Shown here: piece after piece, positions 1-6,809 of the stretch | Numbering within the stretch: position 1 is the first letter of the stretch | Layout: every line of letters begins with the position of its first letter | The notes under the pieces: model-generated | What the model was told of the DNA's origin: nothing | What the model saw: the letters and a program-made list of their open reading frames with translations, nothing else | Database searches by the model: none | Program-made: the position numbers and the translations under genes | Assembly: GCA_023458835.1 (NCBI GenBank) | Contig: JAEWWY010000587.1 | Span: 1 to 10,842, forward strand | Reading direction: 5' to 3' | Origin: Bacillota bacterium | Lineage (GTDB): Bacteria; Bacillota; Clostridia; Christensenellales; Aristaeellaceae | DNA length: 10,842 bases

Positions 1-906
1 GATATGCTGGGCAACCTCCTTCACCGTCAGGTGGCGCATGAAATGCGCGTCAATATACAAAAGCGCCCGCTCCACCAGCAGGTTTTCCGCCGTAGCGGAG
101 GGCTCCTCCCTTTCCTGCTTTGCCGCCTGGCCGCGAAGCAGCAGCAAGAGCACCTGGGTACACAGGTTCAGGATCATATCCCCCTGATAGGGCCCCTCCT
201 CCTTCTGCAGGAGGAGGATCCTTTGCAGGCAGGCGCCCATCTCCCTGGTGGCGGAGATGACCGCGCCGCAGGGCAGGGCGATATCCGCGGGAAGCACATC
301 AAAGCTGATGGTGACGAAATTGACCGGTATGTCCGCCTGGGCGTATTGCATATGCCACTGCCGGGGGGCAAAAAGCATCAATTCCTGCTGATCCAGCACA
401 AGGTCCCGGCCGCCCACCACGCAGTGGAGCCTGCCCATATCCACATAGGTCAGCTCGTATGGCTCATGGCTTTCCCCCGAAAAGAAAAAACCCTTGGGCT
501 TTTCCTGGTAAAACAGGGTATACAGGCAAGAGACGCTCACCGTTGGGCGAAGCACCGACGCGCCGCCCGTTTCCATAGGCAGGGTGGAAGGATTGGAACC
601 CTGCCTCGTATAAAGCTCAATCGCGCAGGGAGGGCGCAGCGGCGAAAGGGCGAAGGGAATCCCCTTGTAAAGGCGCACAGGCTTATCCAAATAAAAGGTG
701 AGGGCGCGGCCCGAAGGCTTGTGAAGCACCTGCAAAAGCACCATGCCCCGGGGAGTATTCAAAATCACGGGGTCCTGCTCCCATACGCTGTATTCCTCCG
801 GGCTCTCCTGCAAAAGGAGGGCTGCTTTCTCATATCCCTCCCTGCCTTCTTCCAAAAGAATTTCCCCGAAGGCTGAAAACGTAAGCGCATTGAGGTTTTC
901 GATCAT
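1..906 (-). CDS. AraC-family transcriptional regulator, C-terminus cut off by window edge
   Basis: Reading leftward from ATG at 906, 302 codons stay open to the window edge. The last visible residues (about 280-302), ending YIDAHFMRHLTVKEVAQHI, match the start of an AraC/XylS DNA-binding domain: the first helix and the HLTVKEVA helix of the first helix-turn-helix. The recognition helix and the second helix-turn-helix lie outside the window. Residues about 50-205 look like a cupin-type sensing region, with a beta-rich stretch near QELMLFAPRQWHMQYA (about 174-189). The start is supported by an AGGGGGA ribosome binding site (914-920) seven bases upstream. With about 80 residues missing, full length would be near 380, longer than a minimal AraC protein. 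Placed divergently from the sugar operon, it is probably its local sugar-responsive activator; the ligand is unknown. Family call is firm, role is inference. Confidence 0.9.
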   Translation of the reverse strand, partial: MIENLNALTFSAFGEILLEEGREGYEKAALLLQESPEEYSVWEQDPVILNTPRGMVLLQVLHKPSGRALTFYLDKPVRLYKGIPFALSPLRPPCAIELYTRQGSNPSTLPMETGGASVLRPTVSVSCLYTLFYQEKPKGFFFSGESHEPYELTYVDMGRLHCVVGGRDLVLDQQELMLFAPRQWHMQYAQADIPVNFVTISFDVLPADIALPCGAVISATREMGACLQRILLLQKEEGPYQGDMILNLCTQVLLLLLRGQAAKQEREEPSATAENLLVERALLYIDAHFMRHLTVKEVAQHI

Positions 907-1168
907 GGCCTTGTCCCCCTATTCCATTTCACTTGTACCACAAAACCACTGCCGCAACAAGCCCGAATTTATCGGAAACTTATCCAAATCTTCACATATA
1001 GGCAGAATCTATTGACTTTTGCCATGCTATTTTGTTTCATATGAATATAACATATTGTCATAGTGATACATGTGCATAAACCGCACCCTGCAGTATGTGC
1101 CCCTGGCACGTAAAGCCATCGCGGAAAAAGGTCCGGGGAATTCATCCTGAAAGGCTGTGGAGCAAACA
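907..1168. promoter_or_regulatory. Divergent intergenic region with AT-rich core
   Basis: This is the only long gap in the window and must hold the start signals for the leftward regulator and, most likely, the whole rightward operon. Its core (about 990-1075) is much more AT-rich than the flanking genes. On the + strand there is a TTGACT box at 1012-1017 with TTTCAT 17 bp downstream (1035-1040), and a separate TATAAC at 1046-1051 with no good -35 partner. A weak -10 with a poorly spaced -35 would fit a promoter that needs an AraC-type activator. I could not identify a convincing leftward promoter. No convincing small gene is present: short frames here lack supported starts. Confidence 0.55.
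1036..1055. promoter_or_regulatory. Candidate operator: overlapping inverted repeats
   Basis: TTCATATGAA (1036-1045) is a perfect 10-bp palindrome. It overlaps a second inverted repeat, ATATG (1039-1043) and CATAT (1051-1055), separated by seven bases. Both overlap the candidate -10 elements between the divergent genes, which suits a regulator binding site. AraC-family sites are more often direct repeats and AT-rich DNA yields chance palindromes, so the assignment is tentative. Confidence 0.25.
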
Positions 1169-2248
1169 GTGGAAAAAATGGTGCTTTCATTTCAATGGAA
1201 TGGCCGGCCCGTGGTTTGCAGCCGCTACGGCAACGGGCATATCAATACCACGTTTATGGTGGAAACCGACCGGGGAGCCCGTTATATATTGCAGAAGATC
1301 AACCGGCATATCTTTCGGGATGTGCCCGCGCTGATAGAGAACATTCAGGCCGTAACGGACCACCTCTGGAAAAAGAACCCCGACCCAAGGCGGGTGCTGC
1401 GCCTTACGCCGGCCAAAAGCGGGACGTCTTATCTTATGGATGAAAACGGGGAGTACTGGCGGGCCTACGCGTTTATCGAGGACAGCCTGTGCCTGGAGAA
1501 GGCGGAAACAGCGGAGGAGTTTTGCCAGAGCGGCACCGCCTTTGGCCAGTTTCAAAGCCTGCTTTCTGATTTCCCCGCGGACCGGCTTACCGAAACGATT
1601 CCCGGCTTTCACGATACCGTTAAGCGCTACCGGCGCTTTCATGAGGTGCGGGAGGCCGACCCCATGCACAGGGCCGCAGAGGTCGGGGCGGAAATCGACT
1701 TCGCCCTGAAGCTGGAGGCGGAGGCCGGCATCATGATCCGGATGCTGAAAAACGGCCAGCTTCCTTTACGGGTCACCCACAATGATACCAAGCTCAACAA
1801 CGTGCTTTTGGACGCGCACACCCGGGCGCCCCTTTGCGTGGTGGATCTGGACACGGTGATGCCCGGGCTGTGCGGCAACGATTTTGGCGATTCCATCCGC
1901 TTCGGCGCATCCACCGCGTTGGAGGATGAGCGCGACCTGAGCCTGATCAGCCTGTCGCTTACGCTGTTTGAGGCGTATGCCAGAGGATTTCTTGCCGCCT
2001 GCGGCGGCAGCCTTACTCCCCTGGAGCTTGAGACCCTGCCCCTTGCAGCCAAGCTGATGACGTTGGAATGCGGCCTCCGCTTTTTGACCGATTACCTGGA
2101 GGGTGACGTATACTTCCGCACGCACCGGGAAGGGCATAACCTGGACCGCTGCCGCACACAGTTTGCGCTGGTTGCGGATATGGAGCGCAAATTTGAGGAT
2201 ATGCAAAAGATCATCAGCCGCGAGTCCAGCCGTATGATTCCGGCGTAA
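1169..2248 (+). CDS. nahK: N-acetylhexosamine 1-kinase (NahK-type, APH-fold phosphotransferase)
   Basis: Probably transfers phosphate from ATP to the anomeric C1 of GlcNAc or GalNAc in the cytoplasm, as NahK does in the bifidobacterial lacto-N-biose/galacto-N-biose pathway. It resembles NahK as I recall it along its whole length: YGNGHINTTF (20-29, nucleotide loop), RVTHNDTKLNN (201-211, catalytic loop with D206 as presumed base), VDLDTVMPG (225-233, metal-binding aspartates), GDSIRFGASTALEDE soon after, and an ECGLRF..DYLEGDVYF block near the C-terminus. At 359 residues it is about the family size. Start choice: an in-frame stop lies at 1148-1150. GTG 1169 is preferred because GGAG (1159-1162) sits six bases upstream; GTG 1157 and ATG 1178 have poorer spacing. 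It is the first rightward gene, 80 bp before the oxidoreductase fusion. GlcNAc versus GalNAc preference cannot be read from the sequence. Confidence 0.9.
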   Translation: MEKMVLSFQWNGRPVVCSRYGNGHINTTFMVETDRGARYILQKINRHIFRDVPALIENIQAVTDHLWKKNPDPRRVLRLTPAKSGTSYLMDENGEYWRAYAFIEDSLCLEKAETAEEFCQSGTAFGQFQSLLSDFPADRLTETIPGFHDTVKRYRRFHEVREADPMHRAAEVGAEIDFALKLEAEAGIMIRMLKNGQLPLRVTHNDTKLNNVLLDAHTRAPLCVVDLDTVMPGLCGNDFGDSIRFGASTALEDERDLSLISLSLTLFEAYARGFLAACGGSLTPLELETLPLAAKLMTLECGLRFLTDYLEGDVYFRTHREGHNLDRCRTQFALVADMERKFEDMQKIISRESSRMIPA

Positions 2249-2328
2249 TATGCCGTTCCCCTGACAATCTACCGAAGTTTTTCTTGTGACATCGCGCAAA
2301 TCCTTGCCAGCGAAAGAAGGGTGAAGAA

Positions 2329-4836
2329 ATGTTCAAGCTTGTGCTCATCGGCGCCGGGCAGCGGGGCATGATTTACGGGGAAACCGCGCAAAAAAGCGGC
2401 CTGGCCCAGATCGTGGCCGTGGCGGAGCCCCATGCGGGCCGGCGACAGGCCGCCGCCAAAGCTTTTTCCATTCCCCCGGAGCGGGCATACGACAGCGTGG
2501 ACGGGCTGCTGAAAGCCGGCAGGCTGGGGGATGCCGCCATCATCGCCTCCATGGACAGGGACCATTACCGCCAGGCCATGGCGGCCATGGACCTTGGCTA
2601 CCATCTGCTGCTGGAAAAGCCCGTTTCCCCCGATCCCCTGGAATGCCTTCGCATTGCGCAAAAGGCCCGTGAAACGGGCCGCACGGTCACGGTGTGCCAT
2701 GTGTTAAGGTACGCGCCGTTTTTCAGGGCTTTGAAGGCCATTATCGACAGCGGCGAGCTGGGCCGCGTCATATCCATCGTGCATAACGAAAACGTAGGCA
2801 ACTTTCACATGGCCCATTCCTTTGTGCGTGGCAACTGGCGCAAAAGCGGGGAAAGCAGCCCCATCATCCTGCAAAAATCCTGCCATGACATGGATCTCCT
2901 GGTATGGCTCACCGGCAGCGAGGCGGAATGCGTCTCCTCCTTCGGGCAGTTGACTTATTTCAAGGAAGAAAACGCCCCCAAGGGCAGCGCGGCCCGGTGC
3001 CTTGACTGCCCCGCAGCGGCGGACTGCCGCTTTGATGCCCGCAAGTGCTACCTGCCCATCGCGGGCAATTGGCCGGCGGCGGTATTGTCCCTTGACCAAT
3101 CGGAGGCGGGGCTTATAAAGGCCATCGCGGAGGGGCCTTATGGCCGGTGCGTCTACCGCTGCGACAATGATGTGTGCGACCACCAGGTGGTGAACATACA
3201 GTTCAAAAACGGCGTCACCGCCGCTTTCAGCCTGAGCGCCTTCACCAACCGCATATCCCGCACCATCAAGATCATGTGCGAGCACGGGGAAATCAGGGGT
3301 TCGGATTATGAGAACCGCATCGAGATCATCCCCTTCGTATCCACCGGCGTGGGCGAAACCAGGGCAAGAACAATCTTTCCCGCGCAGACCTCCGGCGGTC
3401 ACAACGGCGGGGACGACGGGCTGATGCAAGACTTTCTGGCCCTTTTGCAAAACCCCGGCGGCAGCGCCGCCACCTCCATCGGCCGGTCGGTGGAAAGCCA
3501 CCTCATCGCCTGCGCGGCGGAGGAATCACGCCTGCACCTTCAAATGGTGGACATGGCTGCTTACCGCAGAGATCTCGCGGCTTCCTCAGCCCCCACAGTC
3601 ACCGGGGAAATGCTGCATGCCTGGGCTGGATATGCCGGGATTGCCCTGCCCGAAGGGGTGGAGCAATATGTGGAAGGCATGGAAATGCCAAGGCAATCCA
3701 GGCTAATGGACCCGGATTTCTTTCAGCAGGCCTTGGCGCGCCATGACATGCCGGCGGAGAAGGCATCAAAGCTCAGGGAGGCGCTTGCGCAAATCGAGGC
3801 GGATGAAGCCCTGCTCCGCCTTTCCCTGGTTTTAAGGCAGGACACGTTGATGGCGCTGAACCGGGGCACTGCCTGCGATTTTCAACGGCCTGAGCCCAGG
3901 TGCCTAAATGGCTTTGCAAGGGATGCCTACGCGTTTTTATACGCCCTGTCCTGCGTGGAACCGGCGCTGAAGCTGAACGCCGCCCGGGGGATTCCCAAGG
4001 AGCAGTACGAATACGTGCCCTGGACCATGGCGGACCGGCAGTTGAAAAAATATAAGGAAACCGGGGATATCACCGTGGCGGACTATTCCTGGGACATGAA
4101 CTTTTACCTGTGCGCCATCTTCCTTTTGGACCGCTTTTATTTCATCCCCTTCCGCTACGGTACCCCGGAAGCATGGCGGAACCGCGCAACCGGCCAGGTG
4201 GTAGCGCTGTGGCCGGGGGATCAATGGATCCGCCGGGACGGCCAATTGCAGGGCGTGAACGGCGTGTGCGATGAGCAGGCTTTTGAGACGATATGGCGGG
4301 AGGATGCATCCTCCGTCACAGCGCACCCCGTAAACCCCGCGGGCACCGTGATGAGGGAGCCCGTCACCCTTGATAAATCCGAATGGGAAAAGGTACTGAG
4401 CGAAGGCGACTATACCCTGGCGCTGCACATCCCCTCGGGGGAAGGGTATACCCCGGAGCGGCTGAAAAGCTCCATGGCCCTGGCCTTGCAATTTTACGAC
4501 ACCTACTTCCCCTCCCTGCCCATTCGCGGCTTCTGGAGCGAAAGCTGGCTGTATGATCCCGGCCTCAAGGCCCTTTTGCCCAAGGAGGGCAATATCATAA
4601 GGGTGCAGGAGCAGCTTTACTGCTACCCCGCCATGGAGGGCGATGATATGGCCCGCCTGGAGGTGTTCGGGGACAAGGCGGTAGACCTTGAAGCTTACCA
4701 GCCCAAAACCCGCCTTCAAAAAGCCATGGCAACGAGCCTGCTGCATGGCATCCGTTTTCACACCACAGGGATGTTTGTACTGAGGGAGGATGTTGCAAGG
4801 GTTGGGACATCGCCCTATCTTTCCGGGGAGCTTTGA
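2329..4836 (+). CDS. Gfo/Idh/MocA-family oxidoreductase fused to a GNAT_C/DUF5596-type acyltransferase-like region
   Basis: Residues 1 to about 410 are a Gfo/Idh/MocA NAD(P)-dependent oxidoreductase: Rossmann loop GAGQRG (8-13), EKP (96-98, with K97 the usual catalytic lysine), HVLRYAPFF from 124, and SCHDMD (184-189) matching the GxHxxD motif with H186. The acid usually four residues before that histidine is Gln182. A cysteine set C224-C227-C233-C240 lies in an insert. Residues about 428-835 resemble stand-alone Clostridial proteins annotated NAT_N/GNAT_C (DUF5596): AHPVNPAGTV...EPVTLDKSEWE, LALHIPSGE (about 697-705), then SWLYDPGLKALLP and IIRVQEQ. The start ATG has AGAAGGG seven bases upstream. 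No stop, start or frame change separates the halves, so it is one polypeptide. Likely cytoplasmic and acting on the imported sugar or a derivative; substrate and any acyl donor are unknown. Domain calls come from remembered family patterns. Confidence 0.85.
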   Translation: MFKLVLIGAGQRGMIYGETAQKSGLAQIVAVAEPHAGRRQAAAKAFSIPPERAYDSVDGLLKAGRLGDAAIIASMDRDHYRQAMAAMDLGYHLLLEKPVSPDPLECLRIAQKARETGRTVTVCHVLRYAPFFRALKAIIDSGELGRVISIVHNENVGNFHMAHSFVRGNWRKSGESSPIILQKSCHDMDLLVWLTGSEAECVSSFGQLTYFKEENAPKGSAARCLDCPAAADCRFDARKCYLPIAGNWPAAVLSLDQSEAGLIKAIAEGPYGRCVYRCDNDVCDHQVVNIQFKNGVTAAFSLSAFTNRISRTIKIMCEHGEIRGSDYENRIEIIPFVSTGVGETRARTIFPAQTSGGHNGGDDGLMQDFLALLQNPGGSAATSIGRSVESHLIACAAEESRLHLQMVDMAAYRRDLAASSAPTVTGEMLHAWAGYAGIALPEGVEQYVEGMEMPRQSRLMDPDFFQQALARHDMPAEKASKLREALAQIEADEALLRLSLVLRQDTLMALNRGTACDFQRPEPRCLNGFARDAYAFLYALSCVEPALKLNAARGIPKEQYEYVPWTMADRQLKKYKETGDITVADYSWDMNFYLCAIFLLDRFYFIPFRYGTPEAWRNRATGQVVALWPGDQWIRRDGQLQGVNGVCDEQAFETIWREDASSVTAHPVNPAGTVMREPVTLDKSEWEKVLSEGDYTLALHIPSGEGYTPERLKSSMALALQFYDTYFPSLPIRGFWSESWLYDPGLKALLPKEGNIIRVQEQLYCYPAMEGDDMARLEVFGDKAVDLEAYQPKTRLQKAMATSLLHGIRFHTTGMFVLREDVARVGTSPYLSGEL

Positions 4837-4839
4837 TTC

Positions 4840-4847
4840 GGGAGGTG
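4840..4847 (+). promoter_or_regulatory. Ribosome binding site that sets a TTG start
   Basis: GGGAGGTG begins four bases after the stop codon of the preceding gene and lies six bases before TTG 4854. It argues for TTG 4854 as the permease start rather than the in-frame TTG 4833, which overlaps the upstream stop codon and lies before this site. Confidence 0.7.
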
Positions 4848-4853
4848 TTGATA

Positions 4854-5846
4854 TTGGCGCAGCCGGCTTTGGCAAAGCGGACGGATAAAAAGCCCGGCGT
4901 AGGCTCTGAGCTGTGGCGCAACAGAACGCTGTATCTGATGTGCCTGCCTGCCATGGTGCTTTTGGTGATGTTCTGCTATGTGCCCCTGGGCGGGCTCTGG
5001 ATGGCTTTCACCAAGTTCAATGTGGTGGACGGCATTTTCGGCAGCCCCTTTGTGGGGCTGGACAATTTTCTCTTCTTCTTCAACAACCCCTATTGCTGGA
5101 CCGTGATCAAAAACACGCTGATCATCAACTTCTTCGGCATTTTATTGGGCACGGCGCTGCCGGTGACCATCGCCATCTGCATGAATGAGGTGAAGAGCAA
5201 ACCCTTCAAGCGGGTGGCCCAAAGCGCCATGTTCTTCCCCTACTTTTTGTCCTGGATCGTGGTGGGGGCCATCATGTATGGTTTCTTCACCTCCAACTTC
5301 AGGGTCAATCAAAAGACGGGAGAAGTCATATTAAACGGCGCCAACGGCGTGATCAACCGCCTGCTGGTGGGCGTAGGCGCGCAGCCCATCCGCTGGTACG
5401 CGGAACCCCGGTACTGGAAGACCATCATCGTGCTTGCCAATGTGTGGAAGTGGGCGGGCTACAGTTCCATCGTCTACATGGCGGCCATGGCCAACTTTGA
5501 CGGCACGCTGTATGAGGCCTCCACCATCGACGGGGCCACGAAGTTCCAGCAGATCCGCTTCATTACCCTGCCGATGCTGCGCCCCACGGTAGTGGTGCTG
5601 GTTTTGATGAGCGTAGGCCGCATCTTCTATGGCGATTTCGGCATGATCTACGGCATTGTTGGCAACAACCCGGTGCTGGGGGATGCCGTGAGCGTCATCG
5701 ATACCTTTGTGTATTCCGCCATGCGCACCATGGGCTTCTCCTTTACCACCGCCATCGGCCTTATGCAATCGGTGATGGGGCTGGTTCTGGTGACCCTGGC
5801 CAACGGCCTGGCCAGGCGGTACAACGAAAAAGGAGGGCTGTTCTGA
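4854..5846 (+). CDS. Sugar ABC transporter permease, LplB/UgpA type
   Basis: One of two inner-membrane channel subunits of a binding-protein-dependent carbohydrate importer (330 residues from the TTG start). A hydrophilic N-terminus of about 25 residues precedes the first membrane segment, LYLMCLPAMVLLVMFCYVPL. This is followed by the GLWMAFTKFN region and further hydrophobic segments. The cytoplasmic EAA loop that docks the ATPase is clear: E221-A-S...D226-G-A and ending ITLP (P240). The TYPE is that of LplB/YteP-like permeases of Firmicutes, about 300-330 residues. It follows the oxidoreductase fusion by 17 bases and its stop overlaps the next start by one base (TGATG), showing translational coupling with its partner permease. 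No ATPase gene lies in the window; such importers often share an MsmK-type ATPase encoded elsewhere. The transported sugar cannot be deduced from the permease. Confidence 0.93.
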   Translation: MAQPALAKRTDKKPGVGSELWRNRTLYLMCLPAMVLLVMFCYVPLGGLWMAFTKFNVVDGIFGSPFVGLDNFLFFFNNPYCWTVIKNTLIINFFGILLGTALPVTIAICMNEVKSKPFKRVAQSAMFFPYFLSWIVVGAIMYGFFTSNFRVNQKTGEVILNGANGVINRLLVGVGAQPIRWYAEPRYWKTIIVLANVWKWAGYSSIVYMAAMANFDGTLYEASTIDGATKFQQIRFITLPMLRPTVVVLVLMSVGRIFYGDFGMIYGIVGNNPVLGDAVSVIDTFVYSAMRTMGFSFTTAIGLMQSVMGLVLVTLANGLARRYNEKGGLF

Positions 5847-6754
5847 TGCAGGCAACGCATGCCAAAATCCGCAAGTCCTCCTCCGATAAAGCGGTAAAGG
5901 TGTTCTCCTATGGGCTGATAGGCCTGTTCGCCGTCATATGCCTGTATCCGCTCCTGCTGACTGTCAGCGTGTCCTTTACCGGTGAGAGCCTGATTGCCAA
6001 GGACGGCTTCCGCCTGATTCCCAAGGCCTTTACGGCGGATACCTATACTTACCTGTTCGCCCACAGCGGCAGCCGTATCCTGACCTCCTATGTGGTCACC
6101 ATTTCCGTCACCATCGCGGGCACCCTGGGGGCCATGCTGGTCACCAGCATGATCGCCTATGCCCTGTCCTTAAAGGAATTGCGCTATCGCAATGTGATCG
6201 CCTTCTTTTGCAACTTCACCATCATTTTTTCGGCAGGGCTTGTGCCCTGGTATGTGGTCTGCGTCAACTACTACCATATGGAAAACAGCCTGCTGGCCCT
6301 GATCCTGCCATCCATGGTCAGCGTATGGAACATTTTCCTTTTGCGCACCTACTTCATGGATGTTTCCGAAGCGCTGTACGACGCGGCCAAGATCGACGGG
6401 GCCGGGCAGTTCTCCATCTACTGGCGGATCGCATTGCCCATCAGCAAGACGGCGCTGCTCACCGTAGGGCTGATGTACGCCCTGTGCTACTGGAACGACT
6501 GGTGGAACGCGCTGATCTTTATCAAAAAGAAAGAGCTGTTCCCCCTGCAGTATTACCTGTACACCATCATTTCCAATGTCAACGCCGTCTCCTCCGGCCG
6601 CATTCCCAGCGGCGCGGCAGCGACGATCAAGCTTCCTTCCGAAACGGTAAAGATGGCGGTGACGCTCATCACCATTGGCCCCATCATCTTCCTGTACCCC
6701 TTTATCCAGCGGTATTTCGTACAGGGGATCATGATGGGCGCAGTCAAGGAATAA
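5846..6754 (+). CDS. Sugar ABC transporter permease, LplC/YtcP type
   Basis: Second channel subunit of the same importer (302 residues). The first membrane segment (about 19-40, VFSYGLIGLFAVICLYPLLL) is followed by the SVSFTGE stretch typical of the COG0395/LplC branch. The EAA loop reads D179-A-A-K-I-D-G-A-G and ends with IALP (195-198). The C-terminus has the usual YPFIQRYFVQGIMMGAVKE signature of this branch (G(V/I)x.GA(V/I)K.). The start ATG overlaps the upstream stop by one base and has an AGGAGGG ribosome binding site at 5831-5837, so the two permeases are made together in matching amounts. The spacing to the binding-protein gene is 55 bases and holds a small hairpin. Family call is secure; substrate is unknown. 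Confidence 0.94.
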   Translation: MQATHAKIRKSSSDKAVKVFSYGLIGLFAVICLYPLLLTVSVSFTGESLIAKDGFRLIPKAFTADTYTYLFAHSGSRILTSYVVTISVTIAGTLGAMLVTSMIAYALSLKELRYRNVIAFFCNFTIIFSAGLVPWYVVCVNYYHMENSLLALILPSMVSVWNIFLLRTYFMDVSEALYDAAKIDGAGQFSIYWRIALPISKTALLTVGLMYALCYWNDWWNALIFIKKKELFPLQYYLYTIISNVNAVSSGRIPSGAAATIKLPSETVKMAVTLITIGPIIFLYPFIQRYFVQGIMMGAVKE

Positions 6755-6766
6755 ACCCGTAACCCT

Positions 6767-6782
6767 CACCGCGGATGCGGTG
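6767..6782 (+). other. Small intergenic hairpin
   Basis: CACCGC and GCGGTG form a perfect 6-bp GC-rich stem around a GGAT loop, between the second permease and the binding-protein gene. No T-run follows, so it is not an intrinsic terminator. It could be an mRNA processing or 3'-end stabilising element that raises binding-protein yield relative to the permeases; that role is inference. Confidence 0.35.
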
Positions 6783-6809
6783 TGTGATATTTGATAAGGA
6801 GGTCTTCCC

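Noticed and set aside
4..876. Rightward open frame of 290 codons over the left end
   Set aside because: It lies antisense to the AraC-family gene; its translation is rich in His, Gln and Arg and has no family pattern, while the opposite strand gives a clear AraC helix-turn-helix start and a good ribosome binding site.
2704..3501. Leftward open frame of 265 codons
   Set aside because: Also an antisense shadow of the fusion gene, with low-complexity Gly/Ala/Val/His composition and no recognisable domain.
2329..3560. Calling the oxidoreductase half a GH109 alpha-N-acetylgalactosaminidase
   Set aside because: GH109 shares the Gfo/Idh/MocA fold and the amino-sugar context is tempting, but the N-terminus lacks the usual export signal and the motifs fit a general oxidoreductase branch better.
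4833..4856. TTG 4833 as start of the first permease, overlapping the upstream stop
   Set aside because: No ribosome binding site lies at a suitable distance before it, whereas GGGAGGTG is correctly placed for TTG 4854.
3937..4875. Leftward open frame of 312 codons
   Set aside because: Antisense shadow of the oxidoreductase/acyltransferase-like fusion gene. High GC at third positions leaves long stop-free frames on the opposite strand.
6208..6762. Rightward open frame of 184 codons inside the second permease
   Set aside because: Out-of-frame shadow; the permease frame has the EAA loop and membrane segments, this one is His/Arg-rich without membrane segments.
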